Translations under genes and position numbers: made by a program
Assembly: GCA_002308615.1 (NCBI GenBank)
Contig: DBWC01000045.1
Location: forward strand, 1 to 6,685
Direction: 5' to 3'
DNA: 6,685 nt
Source of the DNA: Clostridiales bacterium UBA1248
GTDB taxonomy: Bacteria > Bacillota > Clostridia > Oscillospirales > CAG-272
Notes under the pieces: generated by a model
Seen by the model: the letters and a program-made list of their open reading frames with translations, nothing else
The model's database searches: none
What the model was told of the DNA's origin: nothing
In this document: one piece after another, positions 1 to 5,683 of the stretch
Layout: every line of letters begins with the position of its first letter
Position numbering within the stretch: the first letter of the stretch is position 1

Positions 1-489
1 ATAGACGTGCGCTTTGTTGCGGAATTAGGAAAAGAATTTTACAGACTGTACGGTAACTGCGGGATTAACAAGATACTCACCATAGAATCATCAGGGATAG
101 GTGTAGCTTGCTTAACTGCGCAGTTTTTTGATTGCCCTGTCGTTTTTGCAAAAAAAGCAAAGAGCAAGAATATTGACGCGGAGACGTACGTCGTACCGGT
201 GGAATCGTTTACACACGGGAACACGGCGCAGGTCATCGTTTCAAAGCAGTATCTCGGCAAGGGTGACAGAGTTCTTATAATAGACGACTTTCTCGCGAGA
301 GGAAACGCGCTTCTGGGGCTTATTCAGATCATACGCGAATCCGGCGCGGAGCTCGTCGGCGCGGGCATAGTTATAGAAAAAGCCTATCAGGAGGGCGGAG
401 CGAAGATAAGAGCGGCGGGCGTCCGTGTGGAATCGCTTGCGCGCATAGCCTCCATGAGTGAGGAAGGCGGGGTCGTCTTTTGTGATTAA
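1..489 (+). CDS. xpt: Xanthine phosphoribosyltransferase, 5'-truncated by window edge
   Basis: Cytosolic purine salvage enzyme that joins xanthine to PRPP to give XMP and pyrophosphate. The reading frame is open from base 1. Compared from memory with Bacillus subtilis Xpt, the first visible residues (Ile-Asp) match about residue 30, so roughly 29 codons lie upstream and the GTG at 7 is internal. The base-recognition segment TIESSG is at 79-96. The PRPP-binding loop VLIIDDFLARGNA is at 271-309 with its two adjacent Asp. The family C-terminal signature IVIEKAYQ...VESLARI follows, and the end at VVFCD is at the usual place. The next gene, 69 bases on, begins a purine-nucleoside-type ABC importer, which supports a shared uptake and salvage role. 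In Firmicutes xpt is often controlled by a guanine/xanthine riboswitch; that region is outside the window. Function is confident. Confidence 0.93.
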   Translation: MDVRFVAELGKEFYRLYGNCGINKILTIESSGIGVACLTAQFFDCPVVFAKKAKSKNIDAETYVVPVESFTHGNTAQVIVSKQYLGKGDRVLIIDDFLARGNALLGLIQIIRESGAELVGAGIVIEKAYQEGGAKIRAAGVRVESLARIASMSEEGGVVFCD

Positions 490-558
490 GGAGCTTGCCG
501 GAATACCGGTGCTTATACAGAAATTTATTTAAAAAATATTTTAAGGAGGAACATTAAA

Positions 559-1761
559 ATGTTCAAGAAAACACTTGCGGTCTTACTTGTTATAGCAATG
601 GCTGTCGGAACGCTTTTCGCGTTTACGTCATGCACGACTCAGGACAAGTTCAAAATAGGCGTTATCTGCCTGCATGACCGTCAGTCCACCTATGACAACA
701 ACTTTATCACGGCTGTTGAAAACGTAAAAAAAGCTCTTAACCTCGAGGACGACCAGGTCATCGTAAAGACCGGCATCCCGGAATCCAACGAATGCGCAGT
801 CGCCGCCGAAGAGCTGATCAAAGAAGGCTGCGATATCATATTCGCCGACAGCTTCGGTCACGAAGAATTCCTGATTGACGTTGCGAAGAAATATCCGGAC
901 GTTGATTTCTGTCACGCTACCGGCACACATGCACATACCGAAGGTCTTGCAAACTTCCACAACGCGTTTGCCGCTATATATGAAGGCAGATACCTTGCAG
1001 GTATAGCCGCAGGTCTTAAACTGAACGAAATGATAGACGCCGGCACCATCACCGCCGACCAGGCTCTTATCGGTTACATCGGCGCTTTCACTTATGCCGA
1101 AGTTATTTCCGGTTACACCTCCTTCTACCTCGGCGCCCGCTCCGTTTGCCCGACCGCCACGATGAAGGTACAGTTCACCGGTTCCTGGTATGATGAAATA
1201 GCTGAAAAGAACGCCGCCAACGCTCTTATGGATTTAGGCTGCGTACTTATAAGCCAGCACGCCGACTCCATGGGCGCTCCGACCGCCTGCGAATCCAGAG
1301 GCGTCCCGAACGTATCCTACAACGGTTCCACGGTTGATTCCTGCCCGAACACGTTCATCGTCGCTTCCCGTATCAACTGGGAGCCCTACTTCAAGTACAT
1401 AATAGAACAGAAGCAGGCCGGCAAGAAGATAGATACCGACTGGACCGGAACGATAGCTACAGGCTCTGTCGTTCTTACCGACATCAACAACAAGGCTGCC
1501 GCCGCCGGCACGAAGGAAGCTATTGACAACGCTACCGCAGAGCTCAAGGCTGGCACGCTCCACGTATATGACATTTCCAAGTTCACGGTAGAAGGCAAGG
1601 CGCTCGATGAAACGCATAAACCCTCTGAAGGTACCGATAATGTGTTCGCAGAAGGCACTGTCATAGTAAAAGACGGTTACTTCCACGAATCCGAATATCG
1701 TTCTGCTCCGTATTTCGACGTTACCATCGACGGAATCGAACTGCTCAACGTTAAATACTAA
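559..1761 (+). CDS. BMP-family (PnrA/NupN-like) nucleoside-binding lipoprotein of an ABC importer
   Basis: Extracytoplasmic substrate-binding protein, 400 residues. Residues 1-24 form a lipoprotein signal peptide: a KK start, a hydrophobic core, then FTSC with the lipidated Cys at 25. The -3 Phe is less usual than Leu. The BMP domain follows directly: KIGVI with LHDRQSTYD (32-46), GCDIIFADSFGHEEF (90-104), an F-N-F-x-IYEGRYLAG-type stretch (133-150), IGYIGAFTYAEVISG (171-185), GSWYDEIAEK (208-217), LISQHADSMGAP (230-241) and INWEPYF (272-278). Characterised BMP proteins (TmpC/PnrA of Treponema, NupN of Bacillus) bind purine nucleosides, and adjacent xpt fits that. The exact ligand cannot be read from sequence; other BMP proteins bind other nucleosides or autoinducer-like compounds. 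ATG 559 is supported by AAGGAGGA at 543-550 with an 8-base spacer. The gene lies upstream of the ATPase and permeases, separated by a hairpin-rich gap, a common layout when the receptor is needed in excess. Confidence 0.9.
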   Translation: MFKKTLAVLLVIAMAVGTLFAFTSCTTQDKFKIGVICLHDRQSTYDNNFITAVENVKKALNLEDDQVIVKTGIPESNECAVAAEELIKEGCDIIFADSFGHEEFLIDVAKKYPDVDFCHATGTHAHTEGLANFHNAFAAIYEGRYLAGIAAGLKLNEMIDAGTITADQALIGYIGAFTYAEVISGYTSFYLGARSVCPTATMKVQFTGSWYDEIAEKNAANALMDLGCVLISQHADSMGAPTACESRGVPNVSYNGSTVDSCPNTFIVASRINWEPYFKYIIEQKQAGKKIDTDWTGTIATGSVVLTDINNKAAAAGTKEAIDNATAELKAGTLHVYDISKFTVEGKALDETHKPSEGTDNVFAEGTVIVKDGYFHESEYRSAPYFDVTIDGIELLNVKY

Positions 1762-1792
1762 GATACCATAACGGTATCAACGCCTGATACCG
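1762..1792 (+). other. Three-armed repeat able to form two exclusive hairpins
   Basis: Directly after the receptor stop codon, GATACC (1762-1767), GGTATC (1773-1778) and GATACC (1786-1791) occur in series. The middle arm can pair with the first (6 bp, loop ATAAC) or, more stably, in an 8-bp stem of 1772-1779 with 1785-1792 (loop ACGCC). Both cannot exist at once. The pairing is visible directly; any regulatory role is inference. It could also simply protect the receptor mRNA 3' end. Confidence 0.55.
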
Positions 1793-1800
1793 CTAAAAAG

Positions 1801-1826
1801 CAAGGCGGGGCAAAAGCCCCGCCTTG
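1801..1826 (+). terminator. GC-rich stem-loop between receptor and ATPase genes (partial terminator or mRNA stabiliser)
   Basis: Perfect 11-bp inverted repeat, CAAGGCGGGGC (1801-1811) with GCCCCGCCTTG (1816-1826), and an AAAA loop. The following ATATCTTT is a poor U-tract, so full termination is unlikely. Partial termination, or blocking of 3'-exonucleases, would raise receptor mRNA relative to the ATPase and permease genes, as in other binding-protein operons. The hairpin is certain; its effect is inferred. Confidence 0.65.
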
Positions 1827-1839
1827 ATATCTTTAAAAA

Positions 1840-1884
1840 TATCCTTATATGAGCATAAGGACTTTTTGTGCTTATATAAGGATA
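1840..1884 (+). other. Long leader hairpin upstream of the ATPase ribosome-binding site
   Basis: TATCCTTATAT (1840-1850) is the exact reverse complement of ATATAAGGATA (1874-1884). Pairing can continue inward with G-U and Watson-Crick pairs (1851-1860 with 1864-1873), giving up to 21 base pairs and a 3-base loop. It ends 11 bases before the AAAGGAGG of the ATPase gene. It covers the in-frame ATG at 1849, which argues against use of that codon. It could affect translation or mRNA processing; no known riboswitch class is recognised. Confidence 0.6.
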
Positions 1885-1895
1885 CTCTTGAAGAT

Positions 1896-1903
1896 AAAGG
1901 AGG
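1896..1903 (+). promoter_or_regulatory. Ribosome-binding site fixing the TTG start of the ATPase gene
   Basis: AAAGGAGG, a near-perfect Shine-Dalgarno sequence, is followed after 5 bases (1904-1908) by TTG at 1909. No comparable site precedes the in-frame ATG at 1849, and the next in-frame ATG lies inside the first ATPase domain. Confidence 0.85.
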
Positions 1904-1908
1904 ATACC

Positions 1909-3450
1909 TTGAGCAATACTGAAACAACTTACGCGTTAAAGCTCGAACACGTAACAAAAAGATTCGGCAGCAAGGTCATAGCCAACAACGACGTGGATCT
2001 TGATCTCCGTACCGGCGAGGTGCTTGCCATTCTGGGCGAGAACGGCTCCGGCAAGACGACGCTTATGAATATGATTTCCGGCATATATCACCCCGACGAG
2101 GGAGAGATATACATAAAGGGCGAGCCGGCGGTCATCAACTCTCCGAGAGACGCGTTTTCCTACGGCGTCGGCATGGTGCACCAGCACTTTAAGCTGATAG
2201 ACGTTTTTACCGCCGCGGAAAACATAGTTTTAGGCATAAACACGGAGAAATACAATCTTAAGGAAGCCACGCGCCGTATAACCGAAATATCGGATAAATA
2301 CGGCTTTGACGTGGACCCGGGCAAAAAGATATACAATATGTCCGTATCCGAAAAGCAGAAGGTGGAGATCATAAAGGTCTTATACCGCGGCGCCGATATA
2401 CTCATACTCGACGAGCCGACGGCGGTGCTTACGCCGCAGGAGACGGAAAAGCTGTTCAACGTCATCCGCCGTATGCGGCAGGACGGAAAATCCATCATGA
2501 TAATCACGCACAAGCTGCATGAGGTCATGGCGATATCGGACAGAGTCGCGGTCCTCCGCAAGGGCATGCACATTGCGACGGTAAACACGGCGGACGTCAC
2601 GGAATCCGTGCTTACGGATATGATGGTCGGACAAAAGGTATCGCTCGATATAGCGAGAGCGGAGCCGAAGAACACGGCGGACCGTCTGATAGTCAAAGGT
2701 CTGAACCTCAAAAACGCGGAAGGCGTGTCCGTGCTTGACAATATAGAGTTTACCGCAAGATCGGGAGAGATACTCGGCATCGCCGGCGTCGCCGGAAGCG
2801 GTCAGCGCGAGCTGCTCGAAACGATAGCGGGACTTCGCGTGCCGAATACGGGCGATATAACGTACATAGATCCGTCAAATAAAAGCGAGGTAGACCTGCG
2901 CAAAAAGACGCCTATGCAGATACGCGATCTCGGCGTGCGCCTCTCCTTCGTCCCCGAGGACAGACTCGGCATGGGACTTGTCGGAAACATGGATATAATA
3001 GACAACATGATGCTCCGCTCGTACAAAGGCGGAAAATCGATGTTTTTGGACAGACAGCCGTCAAAAAATCTTGCGGATAAAATAATAAAAAGCCTTGAGG
3101 TAGTGACGCCGAGCGCAACGACGCCGGTAAGACGTCTCTCCGGCGGCAATGTGCAGAAGGTGCTTGTCGGACGCGAGATATCGTCCGCGCCGTCCGTTCT
3201 GATGGCGGCTTACCCCGTAAGAGGTCTTGATATAAACTCATCTTATACGATATACAACCTGCTGAACGAACAGAAGGAAAACGGCGTCGCCGTTATATTC
3301 GTCGGCGAGGACCTGGACGTTCTGCTTGAGCTGTGCGACCGGATAATGGTGATATGCGGCGGAGCCGTGACGGGCATCGTGGACGCGCGCACGGCAACGA
3401 AAGAAGGCGTCGGGCTGCTTATGACGACAAGAAAGCAAGGAGCGGTGTGA
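1909..3450 (+). CDS. nupO: Nucleoside ABC importer, double-domain ATPase subunit (NupO/YufO-like)
   Basis: Cytoplasmic ATPase that powers the importer, 513 residues from TTG 1909, close to the usual ~510 of the RbsA/NupO family. Domain 1 is complete: Walker A GENGSGKT (43-50), Q-loop Gln 92 in VHQHF, signature SVSEKQK (145-151, the non-LSGGQ form common in this family), Walker B ILILDEP (164-170) and H-loop His 201. Domain 2 (about 270-500) keeps LSGGNVQK (410-417) and the family VPEDRLGMG stretch (348-356). Its Walker A is GVAGSGQR, lacking the Lys (293-300). Its Walker B is VLMAAYP, lacking Asp-Glu (430-436). The switch region reads VGED instead of containing His (465-468). One domain therefore looks catalytic and the other degenerate, as is usual for these fused ATPases. 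The stop is one base before the first permease. The substrate is inferred from neighbours; sugar importers have similar ATPases, but these permeases and the BMP receptor point to nucleosides. Confidence 0.9.
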   Translation: MSNTETTYALKLEHVTKRFGSKVIANNDVDLDLRTGEVLAILGENGSGKTTLMNMISGIYHPDEGEIYIKGEPAVINSPRDAFSYGVGMVHQHFKLIDVFTAAENIVLGINTEKYNLKEATRRITEISDKYGFDVDPGKKIYNMSVSEKQKVEIIKVLYRGADILILDEPTAVLTPQETEKLFNVIRRMRQDGKSIMIITHKLHEVMAISDRVAVLRKGMHIATVNTADVTESVLTDMMVGQKVSLDIARAEPKNTADRLIVKGLNLKNAEGVSVLDNIEFTARSGEILGIAGVAGSGQRELLETIAGLRVPNTGDITYIDPSNKSEVDLRKKTPMQIRDLGVRLSFVPEDRLGMGLVGNMDIIDNMMLRSYKGGKSMFLDRQPSKNLADKIIKSLEVVTPSATTPVRRLSGGNVQKVLVGREISSAPSVLMAAYPVRGLDINSSYTIYNLLNEQKENGVAVIFVGEDLDVLLELCDRIMVICGGAVTGIVDARTATKEGVGLLMTTRKQGAV

Positions 3451-3451
3451 T

Positions 3452-4549
3452 ATGGATAAAGAAGCTGTAAAAAAACCGGCAAAAGCGCCGCTTCTGGTCG
3501 TCTCCAAGCGCGACGCGCTCCCGCTCGGCAAAAGGATACTGATACGCGCCGCAGCGCTCGTATCCGCGATAATAATATGCGCGCTCATGATCCTTATCGT
3601 AGGCAAGGCAAATCCGTTTCTCGTATTTGCGGCTATGTTCCGCGGATTCTTTATAAACATCTTACCTTCGATATACAGCGTTGCGATACTGCTCGGCATC
3701 TCGCTGGCGGTCACTCCGGCATTCAAAATGAAATTCTGGAACATAGGTGCCGAGGGACAGGCTCTCGTCGGCGCGCTCGTAACGGCTGTCATAATGATAG
3801 TGCTCGGCGGCAAGCTGCCCGATCCGGTCGTTACGGTAATAATGCTTTTGGGCGCCGTCATCGCCGGTATGCTCTGGGGCATCATCCCGGCGTTCTTCAA
3901 AGCGTACTGGAAAACGAACGAAACGCTTTTCACGCTGATGATGAACTACATAGCGATAGAGGGCGTAAACCTTTTGCTCGAGGTGTGCGGCGGACCGTCT
4001 CACGTTGTGGGAAGATCGCTGCTTGAACACGGACGCATGGCGCTGTTCAACGAGCCGTATATAATCCCGATAGCCGTCGCAGCGATACTCGCCGTAGTGA
4101 TGTTCTTCTATCTGAAGCAGAGCAAGCAGGGCTACGAGATATCGGTCGTCGGCGAAAGCGAAAACACGGCGAAATACATAGGCATAAACGTAAAAAAGGT
4201 AGTCATAAGGACGATGGCGATATCCGGCGCGATATGCGGACTTATCGGCTTTATGATAGTCGGCGGCGTCGACTACGGCATAACGACGACGACGATAGGC
4301 GGACGCGGCTTTACCGCGATAATGGTATCGTGGCTGTCGAAATTCAATCCGTTTATAATGATCTTGACGTCGTTTATGATAGTTTTCTTAGAAAAAGGCG
4401 CGAATTCCGCGGCAAGTAAATTCAGCCTTATAGATACGAACTTCTCAAACGTGTTGATCGGAATAATCCTGTTCTTCCTGATCGGTTGTGAATTTTTCTT
4501 AGAGTATAAGATACACTTCGGAAGATCCTCAAAGGAGGTGCAGAAATGA
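3452..4549 (+). CDS. nupP: Nucleoside ABC importer, permease subunit 1 (NupP/YufP-like)
   Basis: Inner-membrane channel subunit, 365 residues, of the BPD_transp_2 family. A charged cytoplasmic N-terminus (about 1-28) precedes 8-10 hydrophobic segments, clearest near 29-50, 70-88, 104-119, 124-148, 203-221, 253-272, 298-315 and 334-351. Family motifs are FWNIGAEGQALVGA (95-108) and TNETLFTLMMNYIA (165-178). The stretch VVGESENTAKYIGINVKKV (232-250) with the hydrophobic segment after it corresponds to the conserved cytoplasmic loop thought to contact the ATPase. GRGFTAIMVSWLSKFNP (284-300) is also typical. The start at 3452 is one base after the ATPase stop. AAGGAG at 3437-3442 lies inside the ATPase gene with a 9-base spacer, so translation is probably coupled. 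It would pair with the next permease as a heterodimer. The family is certain; the purine-nucleoside substrate is inferred from the receptor family and xpt. Confidence 0.9.
   Translation: MDKEAVKKPAKAPLLVVSKRDALPLGKRILIRAAALVSAIIICALMILIVGKANPFLVFAAMFRGFFINILPSIYSVAILLGISLAVTPAFKMKFWNIGAEGQALVGALVTAVIMIVLGGKLPDPVVTVIMLLGAVIAGMLWGIIPAFFKAYWKTNETLFTLMMNYIAIEGVNLLLEVCGGPSHVVGRSLLEHGRMALFNEPYIIPIAVAAILAVVMFFYLKQSKQGYEISVVGESENTAKYIGINVKKVVIRTMAISGAICGLIGFMIVGGVDYGITTTTIGGRGFTAIMVSWLSKFNPFIMILTSFMIVFLEKGANSAASKFSLIDTNFSNVLIGIILFFLIGCEFFLEYKIHFGRSSKEVQK
4531..4539 (+). promoter_or_regulatory. Ribosome-binding site of permease 2, inside permease 1
   Basis: AAAGGAGGT near the end of the first permease gene sits 6 bases before ATG 4546. 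With the ATGA overlap it sets the start of permease 2 and implies coupled translation that would keep the two channel subunits in balance. Confidence 0.85.
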
Positions 4550-5529
4550 GCTTTGCCAATATAATTTTCTACGCGATACAGTTCGGAACAACGCTGCTTT
4601 TCGGAGCGACGGGTGAGATCATAACGGAGAAATCCGGAAACTTGAACCTCGGTATCCCCGGCATCATGTACGGCGGCGCGATAGGCGGCGTAGTGGGCGG
4701 CTTCATCTACCAGAGCGGCGGAAACGTCAATCCCATCCTATCCGTGATAATTTGTATTCTGTCTTCTCTTGTAGGATCGCTTCTGATGTCGCTCATCTAT
4801 TGCTTTTTGACCGTTACGCTGCGCGCCAACCAGAACGTGACCGGTCTTACCTTAACGATATTCGGAAACGGACTTGCAAACTATCTCGGTGCGACTCTCG
4901 TAAAAAGAGTCGGCGGACAGACCGCCACGTCGCTGAACATAACGGAGACTTCTAACATTTTCTCCGCGTCGCTCCCGTTTGCAAAAGACCTCGGCTGGTT
5001 CGGAAAGATATTTTTATCATACAGCTTTATGGCGTATCTTGCGATCGCGATAGCGCTCGTGGCGGCGATCGTACTTAAAAAGACGCGCGTCGGACTTCAG
5101 CTCCGCGCGGTCGGCGAAAATCCCGCGACGGCGGACGCGGCGGGCATAAACGTAACGAAATACAAGTATTTCGCCACGTGTATAGGCGGTATGATAGCGG
5201 GCTTGGGCGGACTTTATCACGCGCTCGTCTATATACAGACGTGGACGGCAGACGTCATAGGCGACTGCGGCTGGCTCGCCATCGCGATAGTCATATTCAC
5301 CGTCTGGAAGCCGGACCTCTGCATCCCCGGCGCGTACCTGTTCGGCGGCTTGTTCATACTGTACGACCACCTGAATCTGCCGTTCATGACAGGCACGTGG
5401 AGACCGATAATCAAGATGCTGCCGTACGTAGTCACGATAATAGTTCTTATCGTGGTAAGCTTCAGAAAGAAGCGCGAGACGCAGCCCCCCGCAAGCCTCG
5501 GCCTGCCGTATTTCAGAGAGGAAAGATAA
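4546..5529 (+). CDS. nupQ: Nucleoside ABC importer, permease subunit 2 (NupQ/YufQ-like)
   Basis: Second membrane subunit, 327 residues, BPD_transp_2 family. It has about eight hydrophobic segments (for example near 5-21, 37-55, 63-92, 153-176, 206-226, 252-285 and 300-315). Diagnostic motifs are GEIITEKSGNLNLGIPGIM (23-41), which matches the family's NLGIEGMM segment, and the cytoplasmic loop TRVGLQLRAVGENPATADAA (180-199) followed by GINVTKYKY, where ATPase contact is expected. GWLAIAIVIFTVWKP (252-266) is the usual late membrane signature. The gene overlaps permease 1 by 4 bases (ATGA). It is the last gene of the operon: an intrinsic terminator starts 4 bases after the stop. Nothing looks truncated or degenerate. 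Confidence in family and role is high; the substrate is inferred as a purine nucleoside. Confidence 0.9.
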   Translation: MSFANIIFYAIQFGTTLLFGATGEIITEKSGNLNLGIPGIMYGGAIGGVVGGFIYQSGGNVNPILSVIICILSSLVGSLLMSLIYCFLTVTLRANQNVTGLTLTIFGNGLANYLGATLVKRVGGQTATSLNITETSNIFSASLPFAKDLGWFGKIFLSYSFMAYLAIAIALVAAIVLKKTRVGLQLRAVGENPATADAAGINVTKYKYFATCIGGMIAGLGGLYHALVYIQTWTADVIGDCGWLAIAIVIFTVWKPDLCIPGAYLFGGLFILYDHLNLPFMTGTWRPIIKMLPYVVTIIVLIVVSFRKKRETQPPASLGLPYFREER

Positions 5530-5533
5530 ATTT

Positions 5534-5562
5534 AAAAGACAACCGCGCAGGTTGTCTTTTTT
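5534..5562 (+). terminator. Rho-independent terminator of the importer operon
   Basis: Perfect 11-bp stem, AAAAGACAACC (5534-5544) with GGTTGTCTTTT (5550-5560), loop GCGCA, and a run of six T (5557-5562). The minus strand also ends in TTTT then AAATTT, so it may act weakly in the other direction. Confidence 0.92.
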
Positions 5563-5564
5563 AT

Positions 5565-5591
5565 GTAGGGGTCGGCGCCTTCGACGACCCG
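5565..5591. repeat. REP-like palindromic hairpin in the intergenic region
   Basis: GTAGGGGTCG... contains GGGTCG (5569-5574) pairing with CGACCC (5585-5590) around a 10-base loop; GTCG/CGAC offers a shifted alternative. It lies between the operon terminator and the next promoter. I recall similar GTAGGGG-type palindromes scattered through Clostridia genomes, but no second copy is in this window. A role as an interspersed repeat is therefore inference. Confidence 0.4.
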
Positions 5592-5619
5592 TTATAAAGA
5601 ATATATTTTTCGTCGGTAA

Positions 5620-5648
5620 TTGACAAATCATAATAATTATGATATCAT
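5620..5648 (+). promoter_or_regulatory. Sigma-A-type promoter of the dockerin/LRR gene
   Basis: TTGACA (5620-5625, perfect -35), a 17-base spacer, and TATCAT (5643-5648, one mismatch from TATAAT). Transcription would start near 5655, leaving a leader of about 29 bases before ATG 5684. The surrounding DNA is AT-rich and follows directly after an operon terminator. Confidence 0.85.
5628..5642. promoter_or_regulatory. Fur/Zur/PerR-family operator candidate inside the promoter spacer
   Basis: TCATAATAATTATGA is a perfect 7-1-7 inverted repeat (8-1-8 counting flanking A and T, 5627-5643). Bacillus consensus boxes are TGATAATnATTATCA (Fur), TCGTAATnATTACGA (Zur) and TTATAATnATTATAA (PerR). This site differs from each by one base per half. 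Placed between -35 and -10, a bound repressor would exclude RNA polymerase. Which metal or redox sensor would bind cannot be decided from sequence. Confidence 0.6.
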
Positions 5649-5683
5649 TATGTTGTCAAAATAATGTATTGAAAGGCAAAAAT

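Larger units (their letters stand above)
5620..5659. repeat. 40-bp imperfect inverted repeat spanning the promoter
   Basis: TTGACAA (5620-5626) is mirrored by TTGTCAA (5653-5659). Inside lie the 17-base palindrome 5627-5643 and the overlapping 10-base palindrome ATGATATCAT (5639-5648). As a result the minus strand also carries TTGACA (5659-5654) and, 18 bases on, TATTAT (5635-5630), a plausible opposing promoter. Confidence 0.55.

Noticed and set aside
7..9. GTG as the start of xpt
   Set aside because: The frame is open upstream to base 1 and alignment with known Xpt shows about 29 residues missing; it is an internal Val codon.
496..508. CCGG-AATA-CCGG as a terminator between xpt and the receptor gene
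   Set aside because: Only a 4-bp stem with no adjoining T-run; not a credible terminator.
1824..1851. TTGATA ... TATATG as a promoter for the ATPase gene
   Set aside because: 16-base spacer and only 4 of 6 matches at -10, overlapping hairpin arms; too weak to call.
1849..1908. ATG 1849 as the start of the ATPase gene
   Set aside because: No ribosome-binding site precedes it, it lies within the stem of a long hairpin, and the extra 20 residues are not family-like; TTG 1909 has a near-perfect site and gives the usual length.
3238..3933. Long minus-strand ORFs opposite the ATPase and permease genes
   Set aside because: Compositional shadows of well-supported plus-strand genes, without domain motifs.
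5639..5683. ATG 5639 as the start of the LRR protein
   Set aside because: It overlaps the -10 region of the promoter; ATG 5684 begins a typical signal peptide with a ribosome-binding site.
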